Source: Rugalucina vietnamica
Lineage: Eukaryota > Mollusca > Bivalvia > Lucinida > Lucinidae
Direction of reading: 5' to 3'
DNA length: 64,000 nt
Assembly: GCA_964017185.1 (NCBI GenBank)
Contig: OZ024876.1
Location: forward strand, 928,001-992,000
How positions within the stretch are numbered: the first letter of the stretch is position 1; each line of letters begins with the position of its first letter. Position numbers and translations under genes: made by a program. The notes beneath the pieces were generated by a model. That model had not been told where the DNA came from, did no database searches, and saw only the letters and a program-made list of their open reading frames with translations. This document shows positions 1 through 10,423 of the stretch, one piece after another.

Positions 1-59
1 TACACTCATCTTTGCCTAGATGGACGGTGATACCCAATCCAGCTGTACAGTAAACATGG

Positions 60-430
60 TAAACAAAAATCAAGATAACATCTCCGTGATAAGTATATCC
101 CCTTGCACCCCACGTTTATATAAAACAAACGGAATATCCGGTTGTATACATTTTTTCTTTTCATGTTATTTATTTATTTATTTTTTTTTTTTTTTTTTTT
201 TTTCAAAACATTTATTTTGTGTACTCGTTAGACCCACTTCGTCGACGCGGTTATAACGTTTACCCACAGTCTATGTCATTACGAAAACATGCCCATGCAA
301 TACAAAGAGATTTTTTTTAAGATTTAAGAATGAAATTTTCAGTAGAAAATATTCGATATTTTTCTTATTTTTGCTCAAAACATAGCTTGTGGGTACACGT
401 TAGAACCGCCTCGCCGAGGCTTTTATATTT
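60..430. repeat. Two overlapping family B MITE copies
   Basis: Two diverged copies of the palindromic family B element. Each shows the hallmark block in which a GTGGGTAC-type stretch is followed by GAACCGCCTC and its reverse complement, with TTTTTGCTCAAAACATA next to it. A poly-T tract lies at 180-203. No gene is seen left of the last visible EgtD-like exon. Confidence 0.6.
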
Positions 431-485
431 TATTTACGCTAAATATGTTATGAACAAATATTAAAATAAGCGTTGTGGAACTCAC

Positions 486-2702
486 GTATATCGAACGTCA
501 TTTCTTCCCTCGCTCTCGCTAGTGCTGTGAGGTAACTGCAAGTATTGGGACCTTTCCTCTGTGTGTATTCGACGTCAATCTGTAGTTTATCAATGTCAAT
601 GTTGCTACCATACTCTCTGTTTAGACGACTGAATGCATTGCTGTAGTAGGGCTCCATGTAGCCTGAAAACACGATAATATTTTACAGTGACTGGGACCAG
701 CAAACATCTTTGAAGGTGGTAAAAATAAACTGTAGCTATATCCGGAAACAAACTAGTCTGAATTATTAGTTACATGTAAAAGGTAGGTGTATCCAGGAAC
801 TCGCATAAACATGACGAACAGTCTGTCCTATAATGGATAATAACTGTAGCTATTCTTACCTGTGGGGTCCAGGTATGCCTGTTTGATTTTTTCCGGATCT
901 TGTGTAACGTCCATCGACAACACAAACGTGTCCGTCTCTGTAAATAGATGTCATGTCGTTAGTTTTCGTGATGGTGTTTGAGTTTCGAAGTCTTTTTTTT
1001 CAACCAACTAAACTCAAACAAGAGCTGAGTAATTGAACAAAATGTATGTGCCAGTCGAACAATTGTGCCTGATTAACGAAAAAACAGAACGCTTGTACAG
1101 GACATTTTTGGAAATGCGATTGCTGTTTCTTTTAATACGAGTTTGTCAATTGACAATAAGGTAAAAGTATGCAATGATCAGGAAATGGCGCAATCAGAAA
1201 GAAATTCCCACTCTAAAACCGAGGTAAAAAATTAAATTAACAATCAAGTACTTATATTTAGCTATTTCCCAATAGGCGGCCACTCAGTTACCAAAACTTA
1301 ACTAAAATATGAAAACATACATAAGGTCCGCTTAGTCGTTCGGTCCCTAACTAGTCAATGAATCATCATGGAAAACATATAAATTATGACAACAACCAAC
1401 ATGAATAAAGAACGGGGACTCACAGACAAAATAAGCTACCTGGCGATGGAGATCATGAGCGCTAAACGACTTATTAAAATCCAGAGCAAAAGAAAAACAC
1501 CAGTTGAACCTCGGTGGGCCAAACAACAGACAAGAATCTCCGGCTCCAACCAACTAAAGTGAATAGCATTAAGTCGGAGCCTATCATAGAGTCTGACGCC
1601 AGGCCCACCGGCGTGCAATTAAAGAAGGCAGCATAGTAATCAACCATGTCTGTCGCATCACATTTACGTTGTATCCTAAAACCGTTTATGACCGTTGACT
1701 AATCCAATGACATACCTGACATAGACTGGGAGAGATGTTTTAATATCTGTTCTTGTTGTGGATAAGGAAGATTAAGAAGACCACCGAACCACAATATTAG
1801 CTTATTACCATCCACATATCTGAAAGAAGAAATGAGTCAAGGCATAAGAAAACAAACATTGTGGTTTCCGAACAGATCTGACACAAACCGAGCTGTGCAA
1901 GCACAGAAGATGGATAGAGACTTGAGATTCTGGATTTAGAAAGAAAATGAATTGTGCTATCCGTGTGGCGAAAACAAAGGCGTTGATCAGCTTCGAAGTT
2001 ACTACGAAGCTGATCTGCGCCTTTGTTTTCGTATATGGGAAATGTTGGTTGACTCAAATAAAGAAATAGTCATTCGAAGAACCGAACTGCAAAGGCAAAC
2101 TTCAAGTTTTCTAATGACGCGACTCATACCTTAATTGTTCGATGCCATCTGTCCAGTCAGCTACAGAAGGATGGACAGCCAGTTTACTGTTGTATTCTTC
2201 CACCAAAGCCTTCGATGTCTCCAAGAGAAATTCTGTCAACATGTGGGCACAAACGTAAGACAATTGTCGTGCACAAACATGTAGATGTTATGACCACACT
2301 ACCAGATAAAACTTTAAACTTCAAACATTTTGTTCTATATACTTAGTCAAAAAAGAATTATAACAAAATTGTCAGCCATACTTATTCCCGAACCTTTTAT
2401 GTGGTAATCTTTGATGAATGATTTACCGGAATACATTTAAAATGAGCATGCATTGGCATAAATTTAAAGAAAAAGCTTGGCGGTACTTTCGTGTACACAC
2501 AATCAATGTCTTAAGCAAATGTTTTTAAAATTATTTTTCGAATAAAATTTTCATTGTTACATCTAAAATATTGAATTGAATGGGCAAGTTTTTCTAATGT
2601 AAACATGTTGGTACTGAGATGACCAATATTTAGAAATTTATTGCTGATGAATTTTTTTCAGCATGCTAATAAGGAGAAAAGCAAAACAAAAACAGACAAG
2701 AA

Positions 2703-2752
<50 letters not shown>

Positions 2753-3426
2753 AATTTAAAAAAGACCTTCTGCTATATCGACCGGTATGAAGTCCAGCTT
2801 CTCCTGTCTCTTTAGTATAGCGTCAATGAACAGCCGGGTCTTGTCACAGTTCCCACATCCTATATCTACTAGCTTGATTGGGGCTCGTGCTTGATCTAAT
2901 ATTTCCTGAAATAGGCGGTGAAAGTCGTAATTCACGTGCGAGATTTCTTTTGTTTCGTAAACAATAGAGGAATCTGCAAACACTCAATAAGATTTGGCTA
3001 AGTTTCAAATACGGCTACTGCTATGTCATATCTTATGAAAAAAATCGCTATGTACTTAACTTATGAAAGGAACATGTAGTCTACGGTAGTTCCATGGTTA
3101 GCGTATTTGCTTGCCAATTACGAGGTAACTGGTTCGATCCCCGGCTGATACGCCTGTCTTGTTGGTGACAAATGTTCACCCTGACATAATAAAGAAAAGT
3201 CGCCCATAGCGTGTTACAATTAGTCTGAATAACAAGTTGGTTTTACCTCAACGTAGTCTTTGATAAGGGACAATTCCGATTTGTTCATGTAGTGGTAATT
3301 ATTTTGTCTCCATGCTTTTCCAAAAACCTCGGAACCTTCCTTGTCGTAGATAAACCAGAATGGTATAAACTTGGGGGTGGAGGTTAGTCCCTTACGCAGA
3401 CTGTCTTCTACACTTGAATTGGCCAT
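486..3426 (-). CDS. EgtD-like histidine N-alpha-methyltransferase (3' end outside window)
   Basis: SAM-dependent methyltransferase of the histidine-specific (EgtD, Methyltransf_33) family. In bacteria and fungi the family trimethylates the alpha-amino group of histidine to hercynine, the first step to ergothioneine. Exons seen (minus strand): 3247-3426, 2767-2973, 2130-2232, 1716-1819, 860-937, 486-662; all later junctions are in phase. The start MANSSVEDSLRKGL leads into the family's N-terminal block (GLTSTPK, then FIYDKEGSEVF). Exon 2 carries the SAM motif VDIGCGNCDKTRLFIDA. Exon 4 gives LILWFGGLLNLP, and exon 6 the family's SRLNREYGSNIDIDKL stretch. The exon 6 donor at 485 points to a further exon to the left. 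Exon 1 ends in phase 0 but exon 2 needs a phase-1 partner, so a small exon between them is probably missed. Introns hold family A and C repeats. The family assignment is firm; the actual substrate is not known. Confidence 0.85.
1165..1710. repeat. Family C dispersed repeat in EgtD-like intron
   Basis: About 540 bp beginning near ATGATCAGGAAATGGCGCAA. Long stretches are shared with 16365-17115 and shorter ones with 13230-13640, 14465-14600 and 39577-40055. It has no open frame of note and lies in the intron between exons 4 and 5 of the methyltransferase gene. Its class is unknown. Confidence 0.7.
1833..2056. mobile_element. Family A MITE in EgtD-like intron
   Basis: Diverged copy of family A: ends TGAGTCAAGG and GTTGGTTGACTCA, with the internal palindrome GATCAGCTTCGAAGT / ACTACGAAGCTGATC. 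It occupies most of the intron between exons 3 and 4 of the methyltransferase gene. Confidence 0.75.
2703..2750. repeat. (AAT)n microsatellite
   Basis: Sixteen or so uninterrupted AAT/ATA triplets, just downstream of the exon 2 donor of the minus-strand methyltransferase gene. Confidence 0.95.
3080..3205 (+). mobile_element. tRNA-derived SINE fragment
   Basis: A tRNA-like head with a recognisable B box (GGTTCGATCCC near 3132) and an A-box-like stretch (TGGTTAGCGTA). It does not fold as a clean functional tRNA to my eye and runs into unrelated sequence, so I call it a SINE relic. It lies in intron 1 of the methyltransferase gene. Confidence 0.5.
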
Positions 3427-3445
3427 TGCCTGTTAGTTGGTCTAC

Positions 3446-3448
3446 AAA

Positions 3449-3483
<35 letters not shown>

Positions 3484-3484
3484 A
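3446..3484. repeat. (AAAT)n microsatellite
   Basis: About nine AAATA tetranucleotide units, 20 bp upstream of the methyltransferase start codon. Confidence 0.95.
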
Positions 3485-4242
3485 ACAGTTCTCTATGAAA
3501 TATTTTATAAATGTATGAAGATCCAATGCTTATCGGGTTTGCGTGGAAAAGAATTGCTTGCTCAGCAATTTTAAGTTTTGTTGGGGTTTTATGTCGACAT
3601 GCCACCAGCTTTTTGCCATAAAAATAGAGTGGTAATACAAAGTAAAGTATATTTAGAATAGATTAGCTTTTGAAAGTTGCTTTTCATTTGTAAAAAGAAG
3701 ATATTACAAAAGTGCTATATCAAAGCATAAGTTCATTCATATGCTAGCTGATCTGTATAAGGAATTTTTTCATTTTTCTGTTGGTGTCTAGGGCGTGCAT
3801 GCTGAGAGCAAGTAAGTCAATTGATATCGCAATAGTTCAGTGTGTGGAGCGGTTACAACAAGTGTATTAAGAAAAGATCATATGCCAATTTAAAGAAAAG
3901 ATCATATGCCAATTTAAAGCTTTTGTTTATACTACCCATAGTAAAAAAAAAAAATCGCGATTTTTAGACTAATGGGCCTTCATAGTATTGCATACAAAAT
4001 TATCACAACAACACATCAGATTGTGATAAAGTCGCTATATTTCACAAATCAGTAGGCGACATCTATGACACTATTTAGTTTCATTTTATACTTAGCAGTG
4101 AAATTAATGTATATCAAAAATGGATAAAAGTGATATTTTCACTGCAGAATTGATATTGATATTTTCACTAGTGATTGATATCAGCCGATATTTTCACTGT
4201 AGAGTTTGGATTACTTCTGACGTTTCCATTCACTTAATCATT
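3485..4242. other. Non-coding stretch, nothing recognised
   Basis: Upstream of the methyltransferase gene. I see only a short direct duplication (AAAGAAAAGATCATATGCCA) near 3870-3915 and no convincing gene, promoter or element. Confidence 0.4.
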
Positions 4243-4404
4243 AAATGTGCCTCACTTCAGAAATGTGCCTCACTTCAGAAATGTACCTCACTTCAGAAAT
4301 GTGCCTCACTTCAGAAATGTGCCTCACTTCAGAAATCATTAAATGTGCCTCACTTCAGAGTTTGGATTATTTCACCATCATTAAATGTGCCTCACTTCAG
4401 AAAT
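4243..4404. repeat. 18-bp tandem repeat
   Basis: Unit AAATGTGCCTCACTTCAG, five copies head to tail (4243-4332), then two further copies set in a larger repeat that also includes AGAGTTTGGATTA. The 18-bp period keeps one frame open over the array, which explains the apparent peptide there; I do not regard it as a gene. Confidence 0.9.
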
Positions 4405-5059
4405 TCAAATGCCTATAACTCCGTTATTTACGAACGAAAACATAAAGTGTGGGTATTCATTTTCTTAGTTAGAACGTAAGGAACAATGGGTACCAAAATT
4501 ATTTGTGTTTTTAAGAATTTTTGGTTTTTGCATTTTCACCGCCTGCTTTGTGAATAGGAAAATGCCCGTGTATTGTATAAAATAAAAAGAAAATTTACTT
4601 TTTATCGGTAAAAACCAAATATATTTCATCTCGTGACTTGAAAACATCTATTTTCACTCGTGCTACGCACTCGTGAAAATTTTGATGTTTTCAACTCACT
4701 CGATGAAATATATTTGGCATTCACCTCAAAAAAGTAAATATCCTCTATATCTTCTACGCCGTTAGTGAAGTATCAGACCATTGTCAGAACTTATGATGAC
4801 TCTTGTATCGATAGCACACTGTTACTTTAGCTTTGAGACCTAGTTTTGTTAAGCTGATCCCGGTACTAATAGGTTATGACCTCCATGTTTTACTCGTCTC
4901 AGGTTATAACATTGCTCCTGAATAAGCCCTTTAAAGATTTAGGTTTCAACATCTACGTACATTTGATCTAACTGTTTCAGCTTCATCACGGAAAATTCAA
5001 CATTGACACGATTTAAACACATCATAAGGGTAACTTGACCATGTAATGTACAGCTTCAT

Positions 5060-5240
5060 TTAAATGAACTTAAATGAACAGGTGTTAATCCAAAAATGAT
5101 AAATGACATACAAAAATACTCCTGGTGATAAACCCATGTGAACGCAATTTAAATTTACTCACAAGTTGATTTGCACACCGGAGTATATTTACACGCGTGT
5201 AGTTTTGCGTATGCGAATTGGACATTAGTGTCGCGTGATA
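5060..5240. repeat. Family J repeat copy
   Basis: Closely matches 25035-25215, including ACTTAAATGAACAGG at the left and ACACCGGAGTATATTTACAC near the right. A related, rearranged copy is at 24470-24720. Class unknown. Confidence 0.7.
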
Positions 5241-5273
5241 AGTTGGCCTCTTTACCTAAAAAATATTATATAA

Positions 5274-5408
5274 TTAATGACTATAGAGCCATTGGATATG
5301 ATGTGATATCGACCCGAGAATATAAATATTGACCTCGGCGAAGCCTCGGTCAATATTTATATTCTCGGGTCGATATCACATCATATCTATGCCTCAATAG
5401 TCATTAAT
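5274..5408. repeat. Near-perfect 135-bp palindrome
   Basis: Arms of about 65 bp run from ATTAATGACTATAGAG to the centre at about 5340 (CTCGGCGAAGCCTCGG) and back to the reverse complement. It could extrude as a cruciform. It is the first of three large inverted repeats packed into 5.27-6.14 kb. Confidence 0.9.
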
Positions 5409-5424
5409 TGTTTTATTATATTTG

Positions 5425-5605
5425 AAGTCTTCAAATTGTCATATTAACTGGCTAGGGCGTGCTGGCAGGTCTATATTAGTTTCTAAATTTAGACCTGATT
5501 GGAAACTTGCCTTCCAATCAGCTCTAAATTTAGTAACTAATGTACAGCTGTAGACCTGCCAGCACGCGCTAGCCAGTTAATATGACAATTTCAAGACTTG
5601 CCACG
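5425..5605. repeat. Foldback inverted repeat
   Basis: Arms of about 75-85 bp sharing AATTGTCATATTAACTGGCT and its complement, centred near 5504 (GAAACTTGCCTTCC). It begins about 15 bp after the 5274-5408 palindrome and is likely a separate foldback MITE. Confidence 0.8.
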
Positions 5606-5825
5606 TGGGCGCTTTGGGCCAATGAAAAGCGAGATTTTCAGTAGTTTATATAATAAGAGCATATATTGCACCGATTATTGATGGATAGCTATGAATCCAG
5701 CTTATATAAATCGTCTATATTTTGTGTACATGTATAATCATTATGTTCATATATAAGTGGTAATATTTCAATACTTGCTTAACGAAACACGTGCTACGGA
5801 ATGATGACGCAAAATGCAATTCTAG

Positions 5826-6140
5826 TCGAAGTTGAGGTGAGAAATTCTAGATTTCTCCTATAGCGTTTAATCTATTGATAGGCGCAGACAATAAAGAAAT
5901 TGAACATTTATTGAATGAAAGTAAAATAAAAAAAAATCCTGGTTATTTCGTTTTCGCAAACACTTCAGAAAAAATGAACATATAGTATTTCCATTCACAA
6001 TAACATTGGAATGTTTGCGGAAACGAAATATTCGGGATTTCTTATGTTACTTTCCATTTCTGCATTGGCTGCACCTATCTATCAGTCAGTAGATTAAACG
6101 CTATAGGAGAAAACTCGAAAATCTAACCTCAACTTCGGTC
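5826..6140. repeat. Foldback element with about 130-bp arms
   Basis: The outer ends GAAGTTGAGGT and ACCTCAACTTC are inverted copies. TCCTATAGCGTTTAATCT at 5857 matches its complement near 6092, and TTTCGTTTTCGCAAACA near 5947 pairs with TGTTTGCGGAAACGAAA near 6010. Confidence 0.75.
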
Positions 6141-6399
6141 TAAATTGCAAAGTGTGTCACCGATTATTTATCGGGTTGTATGTATACAATACCATGTGAT
6201 TTTCAGTAGCATTTGAAACGTTTGAACATTTGAACATTTGAAACGTGCGCTTTTATTGAAACTGGTTAGCCAGCATTTAATTTTTCTTGTAAATCTTATT
6301 TGTTGTTCTTAGTTATTACAACTAGACTAATGAGTGCTACACAACTTCTTATATGTATAATTTTCAGATAAGTAAAAACAATAAAGTGTTTTATTTAAC

Positions 6400-6625
6400 T
6401 CATTTTAGCCTGACGTCCTTTTTTGTGGGACATAAGCAAACAGAATAGCCCCAGATGTGACGCCACAGAACGCGGCGTCCCATCTGGGGCTATTCTATTT
6501 GCACAGAGAAATTTCATCGAGAAATTATATAAAAAATAAAAATCACGCCTAACACTCCTAAAAAAGAAAGTGGACTCACCCAATTGATAATGATGGGAGA
6601 ATCCATTCGTCAAATATGGATTAAA
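6400..6625. mobile_element. Family H MITE
   Basis: About 210 bp with a strong central palindrome (ATAGCCCCAGATGTGACGCC / GGCGTCCCATCTGGGGCTAT). Related copies lie at 14668-14880, 24100-24310, 49925-50010 (partial), 56745-56995 and 63120-63215 (partial). No coding capacity. Confidence 0.75.
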
Positions 6626-7146
6626 ACGATACTTACAAACACTGCCTAGCGATATATTTCTCTGGCGCTGGTTGGAAAAAGAAGCACGGCTGTAGATTCT
6701 CTCGTATTTAAATACCTGACGTAAGCAGGAATTCGGTTACATCAATTGGGTAACCCAATGACGCGATAGTACGTGATAAAACGCGAAATTTTGAAAATAA
6801 TTCCTATTTGTTATTTAAAACTTTCGTGATATCGGGTACTTTTCCACTTTACAAGCGGCCTCATCAAACATATGGATGTCGGAAAATTTGGTAATGACGT
6901 TTGGTAATGATGATGAACAGAGCACGTAAAATGTGTATAATTCTGTCAATATGACTAAATAGAGCACCACGCTAATATATAATATATCCATAAAACATAG
7001 TCACCGAAAACATCCCACATTTATATATAATATTTCCACCTTTACTTGTTTAGGGGTTGATCATTTGTCCTATGTTTGCTCCAAAACATACATTGAGGGT
7101 ACTCGTAGACATAACAACCTGTTTACGCACCTTTATGTGTCCGTCA

Positions 7147-7155
7147 TTTTTTTTT

Positions 7156-7200
<45 letters not shown>

Positions 7201-7245
7201 ATTAGGATATGATTATTCTTTTTTTTTATATATATATATAAATAC
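7147..7245. repeat. Poly-T tract and (TA)n
   Basis: About 50 nt of T with a single interruption (7147-7198), then more T and a short TA array near 7229-7241. Confidence 0.95.
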
Positions 7246-7464
7246 TATGAGCCTGCGTTTCAATGAAATGTCGGATATCAGGATGTTTGCTCCCAATGAA
7301 AACGTATTCTGATTTTTTTGCAATAATTCTGTTTTGCTCCATGATGCTGATTGACAAAAGAAACGCTACAGGTGTTAACTTAGAACTTCATTTCAGAACA
7401 GTTTTCATTAAATTTACAAGAGAAAATCGCCCCTTTATCCATCAACACCACACTTCGACGACGC

Positions 7465-7790
7465 GTATAGGACATCAGTAAAACATGTCCGTGTAATGTA
7501 TACCCCCTTGAACCCCACTTTTATATAGCAAAACTGGGGTATGCAGGGGTATACCTATTTTTCTTATTTTTGCTCCAAAACATAGGTTGTGGGTACTCGT
7601 TAGAACCGCCTCGACAAGGCGGTTCTAACGTATACCCACAATCTATGTTAAGAGAAAAAATGAGAAAAATATTTTAAAACATCCAATGAAATTTTCAATT
7701 TGTACAGGTGAAAAACATCTCTGAATATTGCACGGGCAAGTGGTGAAAAACATCTCTGAATATTGCACGGGCAAGTTTTCATAATGAGTT
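7465..7790. mobile_element. Family B MITE with local duplication
   Basis: Full family B copy with the GTTAGAACCGCCTC / GAGGCGGTTCTAAC core. Close to its right end a 34-bp segment (GTGAAAAACATCTCTGAATA and on) occurs twice in tandem. Confidence 0.8.
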
Positions 7791-7954
7791 TTAGTCGGTT
7801 AGGTTAACACGCGACAATGCACGAATGCGCTTAGATATTACGTTATTCAACGTCTGTGTCTGCCGTTTACGGACCCACCTATCCAAATATCTCAAAAATA
7901 CTCTATCTGAGACAAAGTCGGGGCTAGTCTGGATTACACCGGGAGTAATACCAT

Positions 7955-8165
7955 TATTGTTCCGCCAGAGAAAGTCCGTGTTCTTAAAGGATCTCACTTT
8001 TATCTTTATTTGCTATTAAGGCAGCTGTTGTTGTGCCCTATGGCGGCCCTACAAAGTCTCCCCTTTCATCATCCATATTGCAGATTATAGTTTTCTTTTG
8101 GTCCTTTGAGATCAGCGAGGGTATTCTGAGAAATCAGAAAATTATTATCGGCTTAGGGTGCAGCA
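7955..8165. repeat. Family I repeat fragment
   Basis: Shares GGTCCTTTGAGATCAGCGAG and its surroundings with 20930-21185; parts recur at 13725-13870 and 21660-21780. I could not assign it to a transposon class. Confidence 0.6.
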
Positions 8166-9015
8166 CATGGTTTTTACCCACTTGTCCTGGGCAAAAAAGT
8201 CAATATAGAGGGGTATGGCTACATTTTGGTCTGTAAATGTGTGTAAAAATATTTTGAAGCAGTATTTGACTTTCATTTTCATTTCTCTGAAGCAGTATTT
8301 GACTTTCATTTTCATTTCTCTCAAGCATTTGTTATTTATGATTTAAATTGATTTTTGTAAGGTCACATGACCTTCTGTATTTTTTTATTAGTGCAGAACT
8401 AACTTGCTGGATTTTACCCTCAACCCCGGAAATCAGCTGTTCAAAAATGGCTCTTTTTTTGAAGTGGAATTTACTATGATAAGTCAACGGCTGGCAGGTA
8501 TTCAAATGTGCATAGAAATTAAGCATTAGGGTGTATCTACACATGGGTATGCAGTTTATGGTCATTGCATGTGCCAGTGGCATGTCGCACTTCAAGGAAA
8601 ATGTGTCTTTTGGTGCAAAATTTGCCCTTTTAGTAAGGGGGGTGGGGTAATGTTTACATTTGCACAGAGATGGTTCCAGTAAGCAGAAACTGTTTCTGTT
8701 ACATTAAGATTAATTGCTGGTCTATTTGTAATTGACTGTGAGTATATATGAAGGGCTATTAATGTTTTGTCTTGTTGCAAGGGGTAATTTATTGAGTAGC
8801 CGTCGTAAAAACTTTGGCCGGCCATTGGAAACTGTGTAGTGCCCCCTTAGAAAAATTTTCTAACCAAAGTTTAATATATTTATACTAAGAAAACGTATCG
8901 TAAGCCGAGTGAGCAGCAATTTTCCAAAAGGTAGTTCAAAAAAGCACAAAAGTTCAACACCAAGACATAAAATAATAAGAACAACAACTGAAGTCGAGTT
9001 GTATGAGTCGGAGTA
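8166..9015. other. Non-coding stretch with small duplication
   Basis: A 33-bp direct duplication (GAAGCAGTATTTGACTTTCA and on) at about 8256 and 8289, and a family C fragment at 8885-9005. No gene seen. Confidence 0.5.
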
Positions 9016-9017
9016 CA

Positions 9018-9290
9018 TTACGAAAACATGCCCATGCAATATGGAGATTTTTTTCAAAAGCAAAAATTGAAAATTTCATTGGAAAAAATTGATATTTTTC
9101 TTATTTTTGCTCAAAACATAGATTGTGGGTACACGTTAGAACCGCCTCGGCGAGGCGGTTCTAACGAGTACCCACAATCTATGTTTTGTAGCAAAAATAA
9201 GAAAAATATGTATACCCCTGCAAACCCCAGTTTTTCTATATAAAAGTGGGGTTTATGGGGGTATACATTTCACGGACATGTTTTCCTGAT
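9018..9290. mobile_element. Family B MITE, well-preserved copy
   Basis: One of the best copies. The ends read GAAAACATGCCCATGCAATA and ATTTCACGGACATGTTTTC. The core palindrome around 9145 (CGCCTCGGCGAGGCG) is extended by AACATAGATTGTGGGTAC and its complement. Confidence 0.85.
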
Positions 9291-10423
9291 GATACCGAAG
9301 CATAGCTTTGGGAAAGACCAGCATCAAGCACACCAATGGTTTGCTGACTGTTGACTGTTTGAGACGTGACATTTCAGCAATATTCAAAGGCTTTTAAAAG
9401 AAGGTTGTTTTTTTTAGACTGGCTCCCAACCTATGTTCAATATAACCGCATCATATCATGTTCTATAACCCCAAGAAATATTGTTTTGTATCAATTACCT
9501 CTCTTCATAAGCGCAGCCATCAGAAGATTCCAAGCAAAACATGTATAAGATATGCATGTTTTATTAATAAAAACAAAAGTTTGTATGTGTTTTTCTGAAC
9601 ACTTTTAATATGTAGCTTGCATATGTGTTGCAAAACTTGAAGTTTGTCGTTATCGTGCAATTAAGATCACGAGAAACGTGTTTTCGAATACGAGCATTTA
9701 TCATGCCTTGGTTGGGGTGTACATAAACGGCCCACCTGAGTGTACCTTATCTGTAAAGAGGATGTTTAAGGTAAAAGAGAAAATACACAGATTTTAGGAT
9801 GGTGCGTTTCCTTTGTCGGGCAGTATATATCAAAACAAAGCAGGAAAATGATATAAAGGTAGCGTACATTTTTAAGCTTTATGTCTCTGAAAGATATCTG
9901 AAATCAGCATTTTCTTTTGTTTGAAAACAAATCATTTAATTTTCAATTATCATTTCTTTCAAATGTAGACCATATTACATTAAACCACTTAACAATCAAG
10001 AACATTTTCGGAAGAAAGGTTAACATAGGAGACACTGTAATTAAGAACAGTTTTCGTGTCTTGTCCGACGCATACCACCAATATGTATTCAAATACAAGT
10101 TATCAGGAATATATATCTGTAGCCGCCGAAAATTATCCGACAAATAAAAAAGGACCGAAAAGGAAGGAATAAAACATAAAAAATATTACCAACGAACTTC
10201 CTTTGGCAATTACGTAATACCATAGGAAAACAAAGACAGTGGTAGATAAGTGTGCGGATATGCGAAATAAAAGAAAAATAACGACAATATATTTTCTAAC
10301 TATTATATGGCAAATAACCGGACTTCCGAAAGTGATTTAAAGCACTTAATATTGTTTTCTTTGTTTCCTTTTGCGTTTAACATAACATTTCTTAATGCAG
10401 TTAAACAATAGCAAACGGAAGAA
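9291..10423. other. Intergenic region before the lectin gene
   Basis: AT-rich and not obviously repetitive. It presumably contains the lectin promoter, but no clear promoter elements are visible. A possible 3' splice site (TTTCTTAATGCAG, ending 10400) just before the start codon would allow a 5'-UTR intron. Confidence 0.35.

Noticed and set aside
2973..3247. Direct joining of methyltransferase exons 1 and 2
   Set aside because: The phases do not match (0 against 1), so I left the junction open and suggest a missed small exon.
486..3426. Bacterial contamination for the EgtD-like sequence
   Set aside because: It is split by GT-AG introns that hold the same repeats as the rest of the window.
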